Made by a program: the position numbers and the translations under genes. Positions 10,401 through 20,926 of a DNA stretch of 64,000 nt are shown here, piece after piece. Under the pieces are notes generated by a model. The model worked only from the letters and a program-made list of their open reading frames with translations, ran no database searches and had not been told where the DNA came from. Within the stretch, counting starts at the first letter, position 1. Every line of letters begins with the position of its first letter. This DNA comes from Phytophthora sp. 'mugwort' (lineage: Eukaryota > Oomycota > Peronosporomycetes > Peronosporales > Peronosporaceae), in contig JAUCEF010000003.1 in NCBI GenBank assembly GCA_033558025.1, positions 2,506,001-2,570,000 of the forward strand, written 5' to 3'.

Positions 10401-11080
10401 CGGACCTCGCAGCAGCAGTGGGAGTTCTCAGCCAGTTTGCAGCAGACCCATGTCCGACACACTGGCAGGCGCTCAAGAGGGTCTTCAGGTACATTCAAGG
10501 CACGAAGACGCACGGCATCGAGTTTCAAGCGAGCTGCGACGACGGACCCCAAGGCTATTCAGATGCCGACTGGGCTGGAGACATCGAGTCAAGAAGAAGT
10601 ACAAGTGGCTACGCGTTCATGATGAATGGCGGATGCATCAGCTGGAGGAGCAAGAAGCAGCGGACAGTGGCGCTGTCTTCGACGGAAGCTGAGTACATGG
10701 CGCTATCGGAGGCGACACAAGAGGCGGTGTGGCTCAAGGTGTTCCTGTGCGAGCTCGGCGAGATGACAAGCGATGAAGCAATCAAGATCTACAAGGACAA
10801 CCAAGGTTCCATCGCGTTGGCCAAGAATCCCGAATTCCACAAGCGCACCAAGCACATCGACATTCGCTACCATTTCGTGCGCGAGAAGGTGGAAGACGGT
10901 CAAGTGGTGCTGCAGTATGTTTCGACAACCGACATGCTGGCGGACATCATGACGAAGCCAATCTCTGCGACGCAGTTCAGTGTGCTCCGGAGCAAACTCG
11001 GCATCGAAGCGCTGAAGGCTGTCGAGTCGAGTGGGAGTGTTGTCAAGGAGACGTCTCGACCAGCTGCTGTATACCGGTAG
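7475..11080 (+). CDS. B2 gag-pol polyprotein lacking zinc knuckle and protease (1201 aa)
   Basis: Open copia polyprotein starting at the ATG inside the primer-binding site and ending 43 nt into the 3' LTR. Relative to intact B4, residues 147-324 are missing, an exact loss of 178 codons between two AAGATC hexamers. It therefore lacks the C-terminal half of gag, the CX2CX4HX4C knuckle and the protease DSG triad. Kept are the gag N-terminal helical region, the HHCC zinc motif, integrase with its D,D(35)E residues, RT with YVDD and RNase H. Without protease it cannot mature itself, so mobility would need a helper. Other differences from B4 include EKAC for EKAY after integrase and YKDNQ for YEDNQ in RNase H. 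The open frame could reflect youth or use as a non-autonomous element. Confidence 0.85.
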   Translation: MSPSPVFPDQDPDYAFAMDATSTTARINKFDGTNFHTWKFKMQMVLEERELWEVTSGEVKLEHCQTAADQALFRKKSRKALAIICLAMEDSQLPLVRSASGAHDAWSRLEGHFEKKSLANKLFLRRRFFTTMMDEGDDVLEHINKISPVDVHLADDGVVQAVGTGDIVMSMKTPRGMKKGVLTNVWHIPKLSRNLFSVGRFTKDVGPVIFESDGCFAETKSLKWKLGAREGKGLFKLCMTPMMPDEANAASSKDRQGDTTSYLWHLRLGHIGHGGLDAIVKKGYGVGIDMASVKQWELCDGCSLGKQTRVSYMKTSPNRAKQVLEVVHSDVCGPMQTPTFGGKRYFVTFIDDKSHFCVVYLLRNKSEVADKFAQFVALAETQTGKRVKMLRSDNGGEYTSGEMAKFCADRGIMQKFTPPYTPQLNGVAERMNRTLVECARCMLEHAGLPKTYWGEAVVTATFLRNRCPTRAINHDKSPHQVWTGKKPLLANLKVFGCHAYVHVPKEKRTKFDARSVRCRFLGYSEHEKACRFEETKSGRVLVSRDAQFMEDVFDSGRRDYHQREVVVIQDEETTGQDSLQSDEDNKEEEDEEEEDEETARDEGFEPGSKRHPRTQSLEEAVEVPSAKRQSRHLTLDEMSAAAQESQDFEAAYVVNSVGEMPTTFKSAMESSDAVKWKEACDSEVESLRKNETWILVPLPKGRKAIGNRWVFRVKENQAGEIERFKARLVAKGFSQKYGIDYDETFAPVAKFTSIRILLSLAAKYNLMVHQMDVKTAFLNGLLDEDIYMAQPDGYIDEKHPDYVCQLKRSLYGLKQSPRMWNKTIDDLMLKLGFKKCESDHCIYFKRDDQDMIFVALYVDDLILASNNDKLLKSTKKALSDRFEMTDLGHLKYFLGMEIDQDMTTGKVSMRQTKFAKDILEKFNMEKSNPVKTPQDPGLKLTKAMCDGGCKHDETMVNVPYRNAVGCLMYLMVGTRPDLAAAVGVLSQFAADPCPTHWQALKRVFRYIQGTKTHGIEFQASCDDGPQGYSDADWAGDIESRRSTSGYAFMMNGGCISWRSKKQRTVALSSTEAEYMALSEATQEAVWLKVFLCELGEMTSDEAIKIYKDNQGSIALAKNPEFHKRTKHIDIRYHFVREKVEDGQVVLQYVSTTDMLADIMTKPISATQFSVLRSKLGIEALKAVESSGSVVKETSRPAAVYR

Positions 11081-11391
11081 GATACCGGTATGACCTTCAC
11101 TCGGTGGCATCGCAATCATCCTGTGATTACGAGACGAAGATTACGTCACGGTGTTTATGGGACGGTGTTTACGCCACGGACGATTACGCCATGGGTGGGT
11201 ACAAGATTGTGGGTACATGATGGGCTCTACGTGGCACTCCCTGATTGGCTGAAGTAACTCAGTATCTAGTAGAGAATCCAGTAGAGTGTACCCAGTAGGT
11301 AGAACTGTAGGCTTAGAGGTAGCAAGGAGTTTGCGAACTAAGGACCTAAATCAATCACTTTGCATTTTGCCATCAAGTGACCAAGCCTTTT
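11038..11391 (+). repeat. B2 3' LTR (354 bp)
   Basis: Preceded by a purine-rich GAGTGGGAG tract that would serve as polypurine primer. The pol stop lies 40-43 nt inside. It ends CCTTTT and is followed directly by a truncated family A pol. Confidence 0.9.
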
Positions 11392-12483
11392 AAGCAAGCT
11401 TCGCGCGTATGGAACGAGACCTTCGACGAATTCGTGTGTTCTATCGGTTTTCAAGTTTCAGCCTTCGACCCGTGCCTCTACATCAAGGTTGTCGATGGCC
11501 ACTGTGTGCTCGTGCTGGTCTACGTGGACGATGTGTTGGTCACCGGAAGTTCACCCGAGCTGATCTCACGCACGAAGAACGACCTCAAGACACGCTTCGA
11601 AATGACTGACAGTGGCAAGTGTGTGTTCGTCCTTGGAATCGAGCTGGTGGATGGCCCGGACGGCAGCGTGACGATGTGTCAGCGCCGCTATGTGGATGAC
11701 ATTCTCAAGCGTTTTGGTATGGACGAGTGCAAGGCCGTGGTGAGTCCCGTCGACATAAGCACTCGACTGATTTCAAGTGACGCAGCGACTAAGGTGAACG
11801 CTCCGTTTCGCGAAGCTGTTGGTGCTCTGATGCACTTGATGACTGCCACGCGCCCGGACATCGCGTACGCCGTTGGCTATGCGTCGCGCTTCATGGAGAA
11901 CCCTCAAGAAGAACACTGGGTTGCGGTCAAGCGTATCTTTCGCTACCTGCAAGGCACCAAGACGCATGGGATCTGCTTCAAGCCGGGTGACAACATCGAC
12001 TTTCGCGGGTACTCGGACGCGGACTGGGCTGGCGACCTCGCGGACCGCAAGTCGACTTCCGGCTACACGTTCATGCTGATGGGTGCACCAGTGAGCTGGG
12101 GAAGCAAGAAGCAGTCAAGTGTTTCGCTGTCTACGAGCGAGGCGGAATACATCGCGCTCAGTCTGGCGATCCAAGAAGGCAAGTGGATTCATCGCCTGCT
12201 ATGCGAGATTTTGGCGGCTGCCAACGAGACTGGACCCGAGCTCAAGATCCGCGAAGACAACCAGTCGTGCATCAAGATGACGAAGAACCCAGTGAACCAT
12301 GGTCGCGCCAAGCACATCGACATCAAGTACCATCACATCCGTGATGAGGTCAAGCGCGGCGAAGTCAAGCTCGAGTACTGCGAGACTTCTATCATGCTGG
12401 CGGACATCATGACCAAGGCACTGCCAGGACCGCGCCACACGGATCTGACGGCGTCCCTCGGTATCCACGCGTGTTCGCATTGA
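11392..12483 (+). pseudogene. Family A pol fragment from RT (KQASRVW) to the C-terminus
   Basis: A 5'-truncated family A pol that starts at [14 protein letters not shown], inside RT, and continues open through YVDDVLVTGSS, RNase H ([18 protein letters not shown]) to the normal end GIHACSH and a TGA stop. The join to the B2 LTR is abrupt. The frame happens to run back into the LTR, but that is a chance fusion. RT lacks its first catalytic Asp region, so no activity is expected. Near its end it reads [18 protein letters not shown], closer to the tandem pol units than to A1 ([12 protein letters not shown]). Confidence 0.9.
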
Positions 12484-12498
12484 GGGGGCGTATTGAGG
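12482..12498 (+). other. Polypurine tract plus 8-bp stub of a family A LTR
   Basis: GAGGGGGCG, the family A polypurine tract overlapping the TGA stop, then TATTGAGG, the first 8 bp of a 3' LTR. The LTR is cut there by the end of A1 in the opposite orientation. Confidence 0.8.
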
Positions 12499-12837
12499 TG
12501 ATGAAAGGTATGGATCTTGGACACGAAGCTTGTACGAAGCGGAGGGAGGGACGTCGCAGACGGCGGGACCGGAGCGAAGGCACTTGAGGGGTAGAATGAA
12601 GATTCGAAAGTGATTGAATTGTTGGAGCTTACACCCTACTGTTATAGACACGCGACCCTGCGTCCTATCACCTAGTGCATCTAATCAACCATCACTCACC
12701 GGTGTTCGTCCAATCATCCTACTCGTCTAATCATCGGTGGCGTAAACAACGTACCGTAAACATCGCGGGATCGTGTTGGACCGGTTCGGGTTAACCGGTT
12801 ACTGGTACACAGTACCAAAACCCGGCAACCCTCAATA
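12499..12837 (-). repeat. A1 3' LTR (339 bp, variant 1)
   Basis: On the minus strand begins TATTGAGGGTTGCCGGG and ends CTTTCATCA. The polypurine tract GAGGGGGCG lies just outside it at 12838-12846. U3 starts differently from the 5' LTR, but both are the same downstream of GCCACCGATGATTAG. Confidence 0.88.
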
Positions 12838-12844
12838 CGCCCCC

Positions 12845-15800
12845 TCAATGCGAACACGCGTGGATTCCGAGGGACGCCGTCAGATCCGTGTGGCGCGGTC
12901 CTGGCAGTGCCTTGGTCATGATGTCCGCCAGCATGATAGAAGTCTCGCAGTACTCGAGCTTGACTTCGCCGCGCTTGACCTCATCACGGATGTGATGGTA
13001 CTTGATGTCGATGTGCTTGGCGCGACCATGGTTCACTGGGTTCTTCGTCATCTTGATGCACGACTGGTTGTCTTCGAGGATCTTGAGCTCTGGCCCCGAT
13101 TTGTTCGCTGCCGTCAAAATCTCGCACAACAGGCGATGAATCCACTTGCCTTCTTGGATCGCCAGACTGAGTGCGATGTACTCCGCCTCACTCGTAGACA
13201 GCGAAACACTTGACTGCTTCTTGCTTCCCCAGCTCACTGGTGCACCCATTAGCATGAACGTGTAGCCGGAAGTCGACTTGCGGTCCGCGAGGTCGCCAGC
13301 CCAGTCCGCGTCCGAGTACCCGCGAAAGTCGATGTTGTCACCCGGCTTGAAGCAGATCCCATGCGTCTTGGTGCCTTGCAGGTAGCGAAAGATACGCTTG
13401 ACCGCAACCCAGTGTTCTTCTTGAGGGTTCTCCATGAAGCGCGACGCATAGCCAACGGCGTACGCGATGTCCGGGCGCGTGGCAGTCATCAAGTGCATCA
13501 GAGCACCAACAGCTTCGCGAAACGGAGCGTTCACCTTAGTCGCTGCGTCACTTGAAATCAGTCGAGTGCTTATGTCGACGGGACTCACCACGGCCTTGCA
13601 CTCGTCCATACCAAAACGCTTGAGAATGTCATCCACATAGCGGCGCTGACACATCGTCACGCTGCCGTCCGGGCCGTCCACCAATTCGATCCCAAGAACG
13701 AACGCGCACTTGCCGCTGTCGGTCATCTCGAAGCGTGTCTTGAGGTCGGTCTTCGTGCGTGAGATCAGTTCGGGTGAACTTCCGGTAATCAGCACGTCAT
13801 CCACGTAGACCAGCACTAGCACGCAGTGACCGTCAACGATCTTGATGTAGAGGCACGGGTCGAACGCCGATACTTGAAAGCCGATGGAGCACACGAACTC
13901 GTCGAAGGTCTCATTCCACACGCGCGAAGCTTGCTTGAGACCGTAGATCGCCTTCACCAATTCCAGGCAGTCGAAGTCACCGTCGAGATCAACACCTTCG
14001 GGGACCGCGCAGAACAGCAGTTCTTTCATTATCCCGTACAGGAAAGCTGTCACCACGTCGAGTTGGTCGAGGGGCCAGTCAAAATACTTGGTAATCGCGA
14101 TGATCATGCGCAGCGTCACGTACTTGACCACGGGCGAGAACGTCTCGGTGTAGTCGATGCCGTACTTCTGCTTGAACCCCTTGGCCACGAGGCGCGCCTT
14201 GTACTTCTCGATCGATCCGTCCGCTTTGCGCTTGATCTTGAACACCCACTTGGTGCCGATGGCGCGTTGTCCGTTAGGCAACTTGGCAGCACGAAACACA
14301 CCACGAAGTCGCATCGATTCGAGCTCAGCACGAATCGCCTTGCGCCAGTGCACTTGGTCGGGGCCGTTCACCGCTTCTTGGAATGTCGTCGGCTCCGATA
14401 GATCGCCTGCTTCGACGGCATTGGCACTTGCACGCCAAAAAACAGATGGAGTCGATTCTTCATCTTGGTCTCCAGACTTTTCTTCTTCGTCTGCGTCTGC
14501 TCGGTGCGGAGGGGAGTAGTTCGGCGCACTTGCTTCTTCCAGTCCAGGTCGATGACGCACAGCTCGCGGTTTTCTGGCAGCTTCATCTTCGTCACTCGGG
14601 CGGCTCTTGCGCTTCCCTGCCTGCGTGTACTCCGTCTGGCGGAAACCATCATTGTCGATGTCGAGCGAGTCGAAGTCCAGGTCGTCGACATCTTCATCGG
14701 AAATCGTCGGTGAAAATCCAAAGGTCGACTCATCGAAGTTGACATCGCGACTGATAACCACCTGCCCCGCCTCGATGTCATAAAGTCGATACGCCTTGGA
14801 CACTTCTTCGTAACCCAGGAACAGTCCAGCGCGAGCCTTGGGATCCCACTTGAGCCGCTTCTCCTTCGGAGTCAGAATGTACGTCCGACAGCCGAACACA
14901 CGCATGTGCTTCACACTCGGCTTGGAGTTGTAAACGATCTCGAACGGAGTCTTGTGCTCGATCTTGGGTGACGGCAGACGATTCTTCACGTAGATGGCAG
15001 TCATGGCCGCCTCAGCCCAGAAACACTTGTCCAGCTTAGCGTGATGCAGCATGCTGCAGCCGAACGTAACGATAGTTCGGATGGCTCGCTCTGCCGTGCC
15101 GTTCGTCTGGTGCGCGTACGGAACCGTGGTTTGCTGCTCGATGCCTTCGTCTTCGTAGAAGTCGTTGAGCGAGTTGGTCGCAAACTCACGAGCTCCGTCG
15201 TGCCGCACAAACTTGACCTTCTTGCCGAACTGCTTCTGCACCTTCATGATGTACGTCTTGATGCAGTCTTCGCTCTCCGACTTGGCACGCAGGCAGAAAC
15301 CCTTCATGCATCCACTGGCTTCGTCCACGATCAGTAGCAGGTACTTGCTACCGCCAAGCGAGTTTTCCTCCATGGGTCCGCAGATGTCGAAGTGGAGCAG
15401 CTCAAATGTGTCGTAGCGACGCTTGTCACGGTTGCTTGGGAATGGTTTTTGGACCATTTTACCTTGCTGGCAACCACGACACAGACTTGGTCCGCTCGAC
15501 TTGAAAGGTGCTTTCGCGTCCTTGATCATGTGGTTGTCGACCATCTTGCGAAGCACCTCAACCGGAGCGTGACCCATGCGCGCGTGCAGGTCGACAGTCT
15601 TGCCACTCGTCGCCGCATTCGCCGATCGCTGAGGCGTCTGAAGCCAGTAGAGTCCATCCATGAGGTTTGCCGTCGCCACCACTTGCTTGGAGCCTTTGTG
15701 CGCAATCTGCATCTTGGTGCCGTCGAACACCACTTGAAACTTGTCACTTTTGTTGATCTGCGGTACCGAAAGCAGATTCTTGCTCATGCTTGGCACGTAC

Positions 15801-16882
15801 AGCGCGTTCTTGATCTCGATCTCGCGCTCGTCGCCATTGGGCAGAACCACTTGTTCCACGATGGTCCCCACACCCATGATGGCCGCCTTGTTGCCGTCGG
15901 CCACCGAAAGTTCGCCTTCGTTCCGCTCAATCAAATGGACAAACTTGGTCTTGTCGTTGCAGATGTGGTGCGTTGCGCCGCTGTCGACCGCCCACATCCC
16001 GGACACATTCTTGCCCGTCGAAACCCCACATTCCAGTGAAACCGCGAACGCTACTCGATCGTAGTCGTAGTCGTAGCCGTTGCTGTCGTTTCTCCACTGG
16101 ATGTTGTTGGCCCCGCGTCCACGGCCGTTGCCGCCGCGTCTCGGCCCTCGGTTCTCGTCCTTCTGCTTGGTCCAGCACTTGTCAATCGTGTGCCCCACTT
16201 TTCCGCAGTACGTACACTGGCGAGACTCTCGGTCGGTGTTGAACGCCTTGGCCGCGTTCTCCGTCTTCACCGTCGCCGTCTTCTCGCCTTGTCTCTTGAT
16301 GTGCTCGTTCGTGAGCACCTTCACGACGTCTTGCGACCGCAGTTCAGCGCTGCTCATCTCCAGTTTCAGCACGACGTTCTCGTAGCTCTTGGGGAGGCTG
16401 CGCAACAAGCAGATCGCCACGTCCTCGTCCTCCATCTTGGCACCGATGCTGCTGAGCTTGGCGCTGATGTTGAGGACTTCGTTGCAATGATGCAACACAT
16501 TGCCGCCTTCCGACATCTCCATGCTGAAGAGCTGTCGCTTCAGGTAGATGCGACCAGCCTTCTGCGAACCACCGTACAGCGTCTTCAGGCGCGACCAGGC
16601 AACCCACGCTTCCTCGCAGTCGTCGACCACATGGTGGTAGTCCGCGTCCATGTGGAGCAGCATCAGTCCGAAAGCGATGTTGCTCAACTTGACGTAGTCG
16701 TCCTTGGCCCGCGAGTCCGTGTAGCTTGGCGTCGTCTCACGGTTCACGACATGCCACGTCGACTTGGTCAGGAACACGCCACGCATGTAGCGGTTCCACG
16801 TCGCGTAGTTGTCCCCGTTGAACTTGTCAATGGAGACCTTGGTCGAGGCGTCTTGGGCAGAGGACATGGTGCTTGGGCTCAT
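12845..16882 (-). CDS. A1 gag-pol polyprotein (1345 aa), intact
   Basis: Single-frame copia polyprotein. From the ATG inside the primer-binding site: gag region about 10-190 ([15 protein letters not shown] near its start), zinc knuckle C223/C226/H231/C236, an RG-rich basic stretch near 248-257, aspartic protease DSGATHHI at 300, the HHCC zinc motif H433/H438/C468/C471, integrase D499, D562, E598 (D,D(35)E spacing), an acidic linker about 720-815, RT with its first Asp near 942 and YVDD near 1026-1029, and RNase H with SDADWAG near 1191. All key residues are present. A second Met at residue 6 is an alternative start. It should make capsid, protease, integrase and RT/RNase H for a cytoplasmic virus-like particle. 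Compared with A5 it lacks one residue before DLSEP. Confidence 0.92.
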   Translation of the reverse strand: MSPSTMSSAQDASTKVSIDKFNGDNYATWNRYMRGVFLTKSTWHVVNRETTPSYTDSRAKDDYVKLSNIAFGLMLLHMDADYHHVVDDCEEAWVAWSRLKTLYGGSQKAGRIYLKRQLFSMEMSEGGNVLHHCNEVLNISAKLSSIGAKMEDEDVAICLLRSLPKSYENVVLKLEMSSAELRSQDVVKVLTNEHIKRQGEKTATVKTENAAKAFNTDRESRQCTYCGKVGHTIDKCWTKQKDENRGPRRGGNGRGRGANNIQWRNDSNGYDYDYDRVAFAVSLECGVSTGKNVSGMWAVDSGATHHICNDKTKFVHLIERNEGELSVADGNKAAIMGVGTIVEQVVLPNGDEREIEIKNALYVPSMSKNLLSVPQINKSDKFQVVFDGTKMQIAHKGSKQVVATANLMDGLYWLQTPQRSANAATSGKTVDLHARMGHAPVEVLRKMVDNHMIKDAKAPFKSSGPSLCRGCQQGKMVQKPFPSNRDKRRYDTFELLHFDICGPMEENSLGGSKYLLLIVDEASGCMKGFCLRAKSESEDCIKTYIMKVQKQFGKKVKFVRHDGAREFATNSLNDFYEDEGIEQQTTVPYAHQTNGTAERAIRTIVTFGCSMLHHAKLDKCFWAEAAMTAIYVKNRLPSPKIEHKTPFEIVYNSKPSVKHMRVFGCRTYILTPKEKRLKWDPKARAGLFLGYEEVSKAYRLYDIEAGQVVISRDVNFDESTFGFSPTISDEDVDDLDFDSLDIDNDGFRQTEYTQAGKRKSRPSDEDEAARKPRAVRHRPGLEEASAPNYSPPHRADADEEEKSGDQDEESTPSVFWRASANAVEAGDLSEPTTFQEAVNGPDQVHWRKAIRAELESMRLRGVFRAAKLPNGQRAIGTKWVFKIKRKADGSIEKYKARLVAKGFKQKYGIDYTETFSPVVKYVTLRMIIAITKYFDWPLDQLDVVTAFLYGIMKELLFCAVPEGVDLDGDFDCLELVKAIYGLKQASRVWNETFDEFVCSIGFQVSAFDPCLYIKIVDGHCVLVLVYVDDVLITGSSPELISRTKTDLKTRFEMTDSGKCAFVLGIELVDGPDGSVTMCQRRYVDDILKRFGMDECKAVVSPVDISTRLISSDAATKVNAPFREAVGALMHLMTATRPDIAYAVGYASRFMENPQEEHWVAVKRIFRYLQGTKTHGICFKPGDNIDFRGYSDADWAGDLADRKSTSGYTFMLMGAPVSWGSKKQSSVSLSTSEAEYIALSLAIQEGKWIHRLLCEILTAANKSGPELKILEDNQSCIKMTKNPVNHGRAKHIDIKYHHIRDEVKRGEVKLEYCETSIMLADIMTKALPGPRHTDLTASLGIHACSH

Positions 16883-16886
16883 AACC
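16872..16886 (-). other. A1 primer-binding site
   Basis: GGTTATGAGCCCAAG directly after the 5' LTR, identical to the family B site although the LTRs differ. Confidence 0.78.
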
Positions 16887-17236
16887 TGATGAAAGGTATG
16901 GATCTTGGACACGAAGCTTGTACGAAGCGGAGGGAGGGACGTCGCAGACGGCGGGACCGGAGCGAAGGCACTTGAGGGGTAGAATGAAGATTCGAAAGTG
17001 ATTGAATTGTTGGAGCTTACACCCTACTGTTATAGACACGCGACCCTGCGTCCTATCACCTAGTGCATCTAATCAACCATCACTCACCGGTGTTCGTCCA
17101 ATCATCCTACTCGTCTAATCATCGGTGGCGTAAACAACGTACCGTAAACACCATAATCAACGTGGGTTCGGATTGGACCGGTTCGGGTTAACCGGTTCAC
17201 GGCTAATAACTGATACCAAACCGGTAACCGTCAATA
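16887..17236 (-). repeat. A1 5' LTR (350 bp, mostly variant 2)
   Basis: Starts TATTGACGGTTACCGG on the minus strand and ends CATCA. Around 17135-17150 it reads CGTACCGTAAAC as in variant 1 and then switches to the variant-2 ACCATAATC, so it is itself a patchwork. Its outer edge is also the junction with the first pol-only unit. Confidence 0.86.
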
Positions 17237-18589
17237 GCGCGCCTCGTGGCCAAGGGGTTCAAGCAGAAGTACGGCATCGACTACACCGAGACGTTCTCGC
17301 CCGTGGTCAAGTACGTGACGCTGCGCATGGTCATCGTGATTGCCAAGTATTTCGACTGGCCCCTCGACCAACTCGACGTGGTAACGGCATTTCTGTACGG
17401 CGTCATGAAGGAGTTGGTGTTCTGCGTGGTTCCTGAAGGCGTCGAGCTGGATGGTGATTTCGACTGCCTGGAATTGGTGAAGGCGATTTACGGTCTCAAG
17501 CAAGCTTCGCGCGTATGGAACGAGACCTTCGACGAATTCGTGTGTTCTATCGGTTTTCAAGTTTCAGCCTTCGACCCGTGCCTCTACATCAAGGTTGTCG
17601 ATGGCCACTGTGTGCTCGTGCTGGTCTACGTGGACGATGTGTTGGTCACCGGAAGTTCACCCGAGCTGATCTCACGCACGAAGAACGACCTCAAGACACG
17701 CTTCGAAATGACCGACAGCGGCAAGTGCGCGTTCGTTCTTGGGATCGAATTGGTGGACGGCCCGGACGGCAGCGTGACGATGTGTCAGCGCCGCTATGTG
17801 GATGACATTCTCAAGCGTTTTGGTATGGACGAGTGCAAGGCCGTGGTGAGTCCCGTCGACATAAGCACTCGACTGATTTCAAGTGACGCAGCGACTAAGG
17901 TGAACGCTCCGTTTCGCGAAGCTGTTGGTGCTCTGATGCACTTGATGACTGCCACGCGCCCGGACATCGCGTACGCCGTTGGCTATGCGTCGCGCTTCAT
18001 GGAGAACCCTCAAGAAGAACACTGGGTTGCGGTCAAGCGTATCTTTCGCTACCTGCAAGGCACCAAGACGCATGGGATCTGCTTCAAGCCGGGTGACAAC
18101 ATCGACTTTCGCGGGTACTCGGACGCGGACTGGGCTGGCGACCTCGCGGACCGCAAGTCGACTTCCGGCTACACGTTCATGCTAATGGGTGCACCAGTGA
18201 GCTGGGGAAGCAAGAAGCGGTCAAGTGTTTCGCTGTCTACGAGTGAGGCGGAGTACATCGCACTCAGTCTGGCGATCCAAGAAGGCAAGTGGATTCATCG
18301 CCTGTTGTGCGAGATTTTGACGGCCGCTAATGAGACTGGACCCGAGCTCAAGATCCGCGAAGACAACCAGTCGTGCATCAAGATGACGAAGAACCCAGTG
18401 AACCATGGTCGCGCCAAGCACATCGACATCAAGTACCATCACATCCGTGATGAGGTCAAGCGCGGCGAAGTCAAGCTCGAGTACTGCGAGACTTCTATCA
18501 TGCTGGCGGACATCATGACCAAGGCACTGCCAGGACCGCGCCACACGGATCTGACGGCGTCCCTCGGTATCCACGCGTGTTCGCATTGA
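17237..18589 (+). pseudogene. Pol-only unit 1: truncated RT-RNase H frame
   Basis: Open frame of about 450 codons beginning at [16 protein letters not shown] and ending GIHACSH-stop. It keeps the RT motif VVTAFLYG, the YVDDVLVTGSS box and RNase H ([18 protein letters not shown]) but has no gag, protease, integrase or RT N-terminus. There is no ATG near the front; the earliest possible start would be GTG within the motif. It carries Arg in SKKRSSVS where A1 has Gln, and NETGPELKIRED where A1 has [12 protein letters not shown], so it descends from a separate A sublineage. The frame being intact without a promoter or start suggests young copies more than selection. Confidence 0.88.
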
Positions 18590-18596
18590 GGGGGCG

Positions 18597-18939
18597 TATT
18601 GAGGGTTGCCAGGTTTTGGTACTGTGTACCAGTAACCGGTTAACCCGAACCGGTCCAACACGATCCCGCGATGTTTACGGTACGTTGTTTACGCAACCGA
18701 TGATTAGACGAGTAGGATGATTGGACGAGTGCGGAGTGTTGGTGATTGGATGCACCAAATGATTGGATGCAGGGCTGCATATCTATGTGGTAGACTAGGT
18801 AGTGTAAGCTCCGATAAATCAATCACTTTCGAATCTTCCTTCTTCAGCTCAAGTGGTCTTCACTCCGGTCCCCGCACCCAAGTGCAGAACTCCCTCCGCT
18901 CAACCCAAGCCTCGCTTCAAGACCTCAACACCTTTATCA
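18597..18939 (+). repeat. Variant-3 LTR of unit 1
   Basis: Follows the polypurine tract GAGGGGGCG. Begins TATTGAGGGTTGCCAGG and ends CCTTTATCA. It is the forward arm of an LTR-LTR inverted repeat. Confidence 0.87.
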
Positions 18940-19223
18940 GGGACCGGAGCGAAGGCACTTGAGGGGTAGAATGAAGATTCGAAAGTGATTGAATTGTTGG
19001 AGCTTATACCCTACTGTTATAGACACGCGACCCTGCGTCCTATCACCTAGTGCATCTAATCAACCATCACTCACCGGTGTTCGTCCAATCATCCTACTCG
19101 TCTAATCATCGGTGGCGTTAACAACTTACCGTAATCACCATAATCAACGTGGGTTCGGATTGGACCGGTTCGGGTTAACCGGTTCACGGCTAATAACTGA
19201 TACCAAACCGGTAACCGTCAATA
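18940..19223 (-). repeat. Reversed variant-2 LTR of unit 1, truncated
   Basis: Starts GGGACCGGAGCG, missing the 66 bp that form the normal CATCA end, and runs to the TATTGACGG terminus, which touches the next pol fragment. Confidence 0.86.
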
Positions 19224-20576
19224 GCGCGCCTCGTGGCCAAGGGGTTCAAGCAGAAGTACGGCATCGACTACACCGAGACGTTCTCGCCCGTGGTCAAGTA
19301 CGTGACGCTGCGCATGGTCATCGTGATTGCCAAGTATTTCGACTGGCCCCTCGACCAACTCGACGTGGTAACGGCATTTCTGTACGGCGTCATGAAGGAG
19401 TTGGTGTTCTGCGTGGTTCCTGAAGGCGTCGAGCTGGATGGTGATTTCGACTGCCTGGAATTGGTGAAGGCGATTTACGGTCTCAAGCAAGCTTCGCGCG
19501 TATGGAACGAGACCTTCGACGAATTCGTGTGTTCTATCGGTTTTCAAGTTTCAGCCTTCGACCCGTGCCTCTACATCAAGGTTGTCGATGGCCACTGTGT
19601 GCTCGTGCTGGTCTACGTGGACGATGTGTTGGTCACCGGAAGTTCACCCGAGCTGATCTCACGCACGAAGAACGACCTCAAGACACGCTTCGAAATGACC
19701 GACAGCGGCAAGTGCGCGTTCGTTCTTGGGATCGAATTGGTGGACGGCCCGGACGGCAGCGTGACGATGTGTCAGCGCCGCTATGTGGATGACATTCTCA
19801 AGCGTTTTGGTATGGACGAGTGCAAGGCCGTGGTGAGTCCCGTCGACATAAGCACTCGACTGATTTCAAGTGACGCAGCGACTAAGGTGAACGCTCCGTT
19901 TCGCGAAGCTGTTGGTGCTCTGATGCACTTGATGACTGCCACGCGCCCGGACATCGCGTACGCCGTTGGCTATGCGTCGCGCTTCATGGAGAACCCTCAA
20001 GAAGAACACTGGGTTGCGGTCAAGCGTATCTTTCGCTACCTGCAAGGCACCAAGACGCATGGGATCTGCTTCAAGCCGGGTGACAACATCGACTTTCGCG
20101 GGTACTCGGACGCGGACTGGGCTGGCGACCTCGCGGACCGCAAGTCGACTTCCGGCTACACGTTCATGCTAATGGGTGCACCAGTGAGCTGGGGAAGCAA
20201 GAAGCGGTCAAGTGTTTCGCTGTCTACGAGTGAGGCGGAGTACATCGCACTCAGTCTGGCGATCCAAGAAGGCAAGTGGATTCATCGCCTGTTGTGCGAG
20301 ATTTTGACGGCCGCTAATGAGACTGGACCCGAGCTCAAGATCCGCGAAGACAACCAGTCGTGCATCAAGATGACGAAGAACCCAGTGAACCATGGTCGCG
20401 CCAAGCACATCGACATCAAGTACCATCACATCCGTGATGAGGTCAAGCGCGGCGAAGTCAAGCTCGAGTACTGCGAGACTTCTATCATGCTGGCGGACAT
20501 CATGACCAAGGCACTGCCAGGACCGCGCCACACGGATCTGACGGCGTCCCTCGGTATCCACGCGTGTTCGCATTGA
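19224..20576 (+). pseudogene. Pol-only unit 2: truncated RT-RNase H frame
   Basis: By eye it encodes the same protein as unit 1, from ARLVAKGF to GIHACSH-stop, with the same Arg in SKKRSS. It keeps YVDD and the RNase H acidic residues and lacks everything upstream of mid-RT. Close identity to unit 1, including both LTR pieces, points to recent duplication or to an assembly duplication. Confidence 0.88.
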
Positions 20577-20583
20577 GGGGGCG

Positions 20584-20926
20584 TATTGAGGGTTGCCAGG
20601 TTTTGGTACTGTGTACCAGTAACCGGTTAACCCGAACCGGTCCAACACGATCCCGCGATGTTTACGGTACGTTGTTTACGCAACCGATGATTAGACGAGT
20701 AGGATGATTGGACGAGTGCGGAGTGTTGGTGATTGGATGCACCAAATGATTGGATGCAGGGCTGCATATCTATGTGGTAGACTAGGTAGTGTAAGCTCCG
20801 ATAAATCAATCACTTTCGAATCTTCCTTCTTCAGCTCAAGTGGTCTTCACTCCGGTCCCCGCACCCAAGTGCAGAACTCCCTCCGCTCAACCCAAGCCTC
20901 GCTTCAAGACCTCAACACCTTTATCA
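20584..20926 (+). repeat. Variant-3 LTR of unit 2
   Basis: Same position and sequence class as 18597-18939. Confidence 0.86.

Larger units (their letters stand above)
7117..11391 (+). mobile_element. B2: family B element with internal deletion
   Basis: A 4275-bp family B element with two 354-bp LTRs, a primer-binding site and a continuous but shortened gag-pol. It is 535 bp shorter than B1, almost all of it explained by one 534-bp in-frame deletion. Left flank (family C, GTGAC) and right flank (family A pol, AAGCA) do not match, so there is no TSD and at least one side was rearranged after insertion. With B1 it forms a very large inverted repeat. Confidence 0.88.
12499..17236 (-). mobile_element. 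A1: full-length family A copia retrotransposon
   Basis: A 4738-bp element on the minus strand with LTRs at both ends, a primer-binding site, an unbroken gag-pol and a polypurine tract. The two LTRs are different subtypes: the 5' copy is 350 bp with a variant-2 start, the 3' copy 339 bp with a variant-1 start. Reverse transcription makes both LTRs from one U3, so one end has been exchanged since insertion. Flanks are TATTGAGG on the left and GCGCGCC (pol) on the right, with no TSD. Confidence 0.9.

Noticed and set aside
12845..16882. Gypsy or retroviral classification
   Set aside because: Integrase precedes RT in both families and there is no envelope-like frame after RNase H, so these are copia-type.
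12499..17236. A1 as a clean insertion with TSD
   Set aside because: Flanks TTGAGG and GCGCGC do not match, and its LTRs are of different subtypes, so its borders are rearranged.
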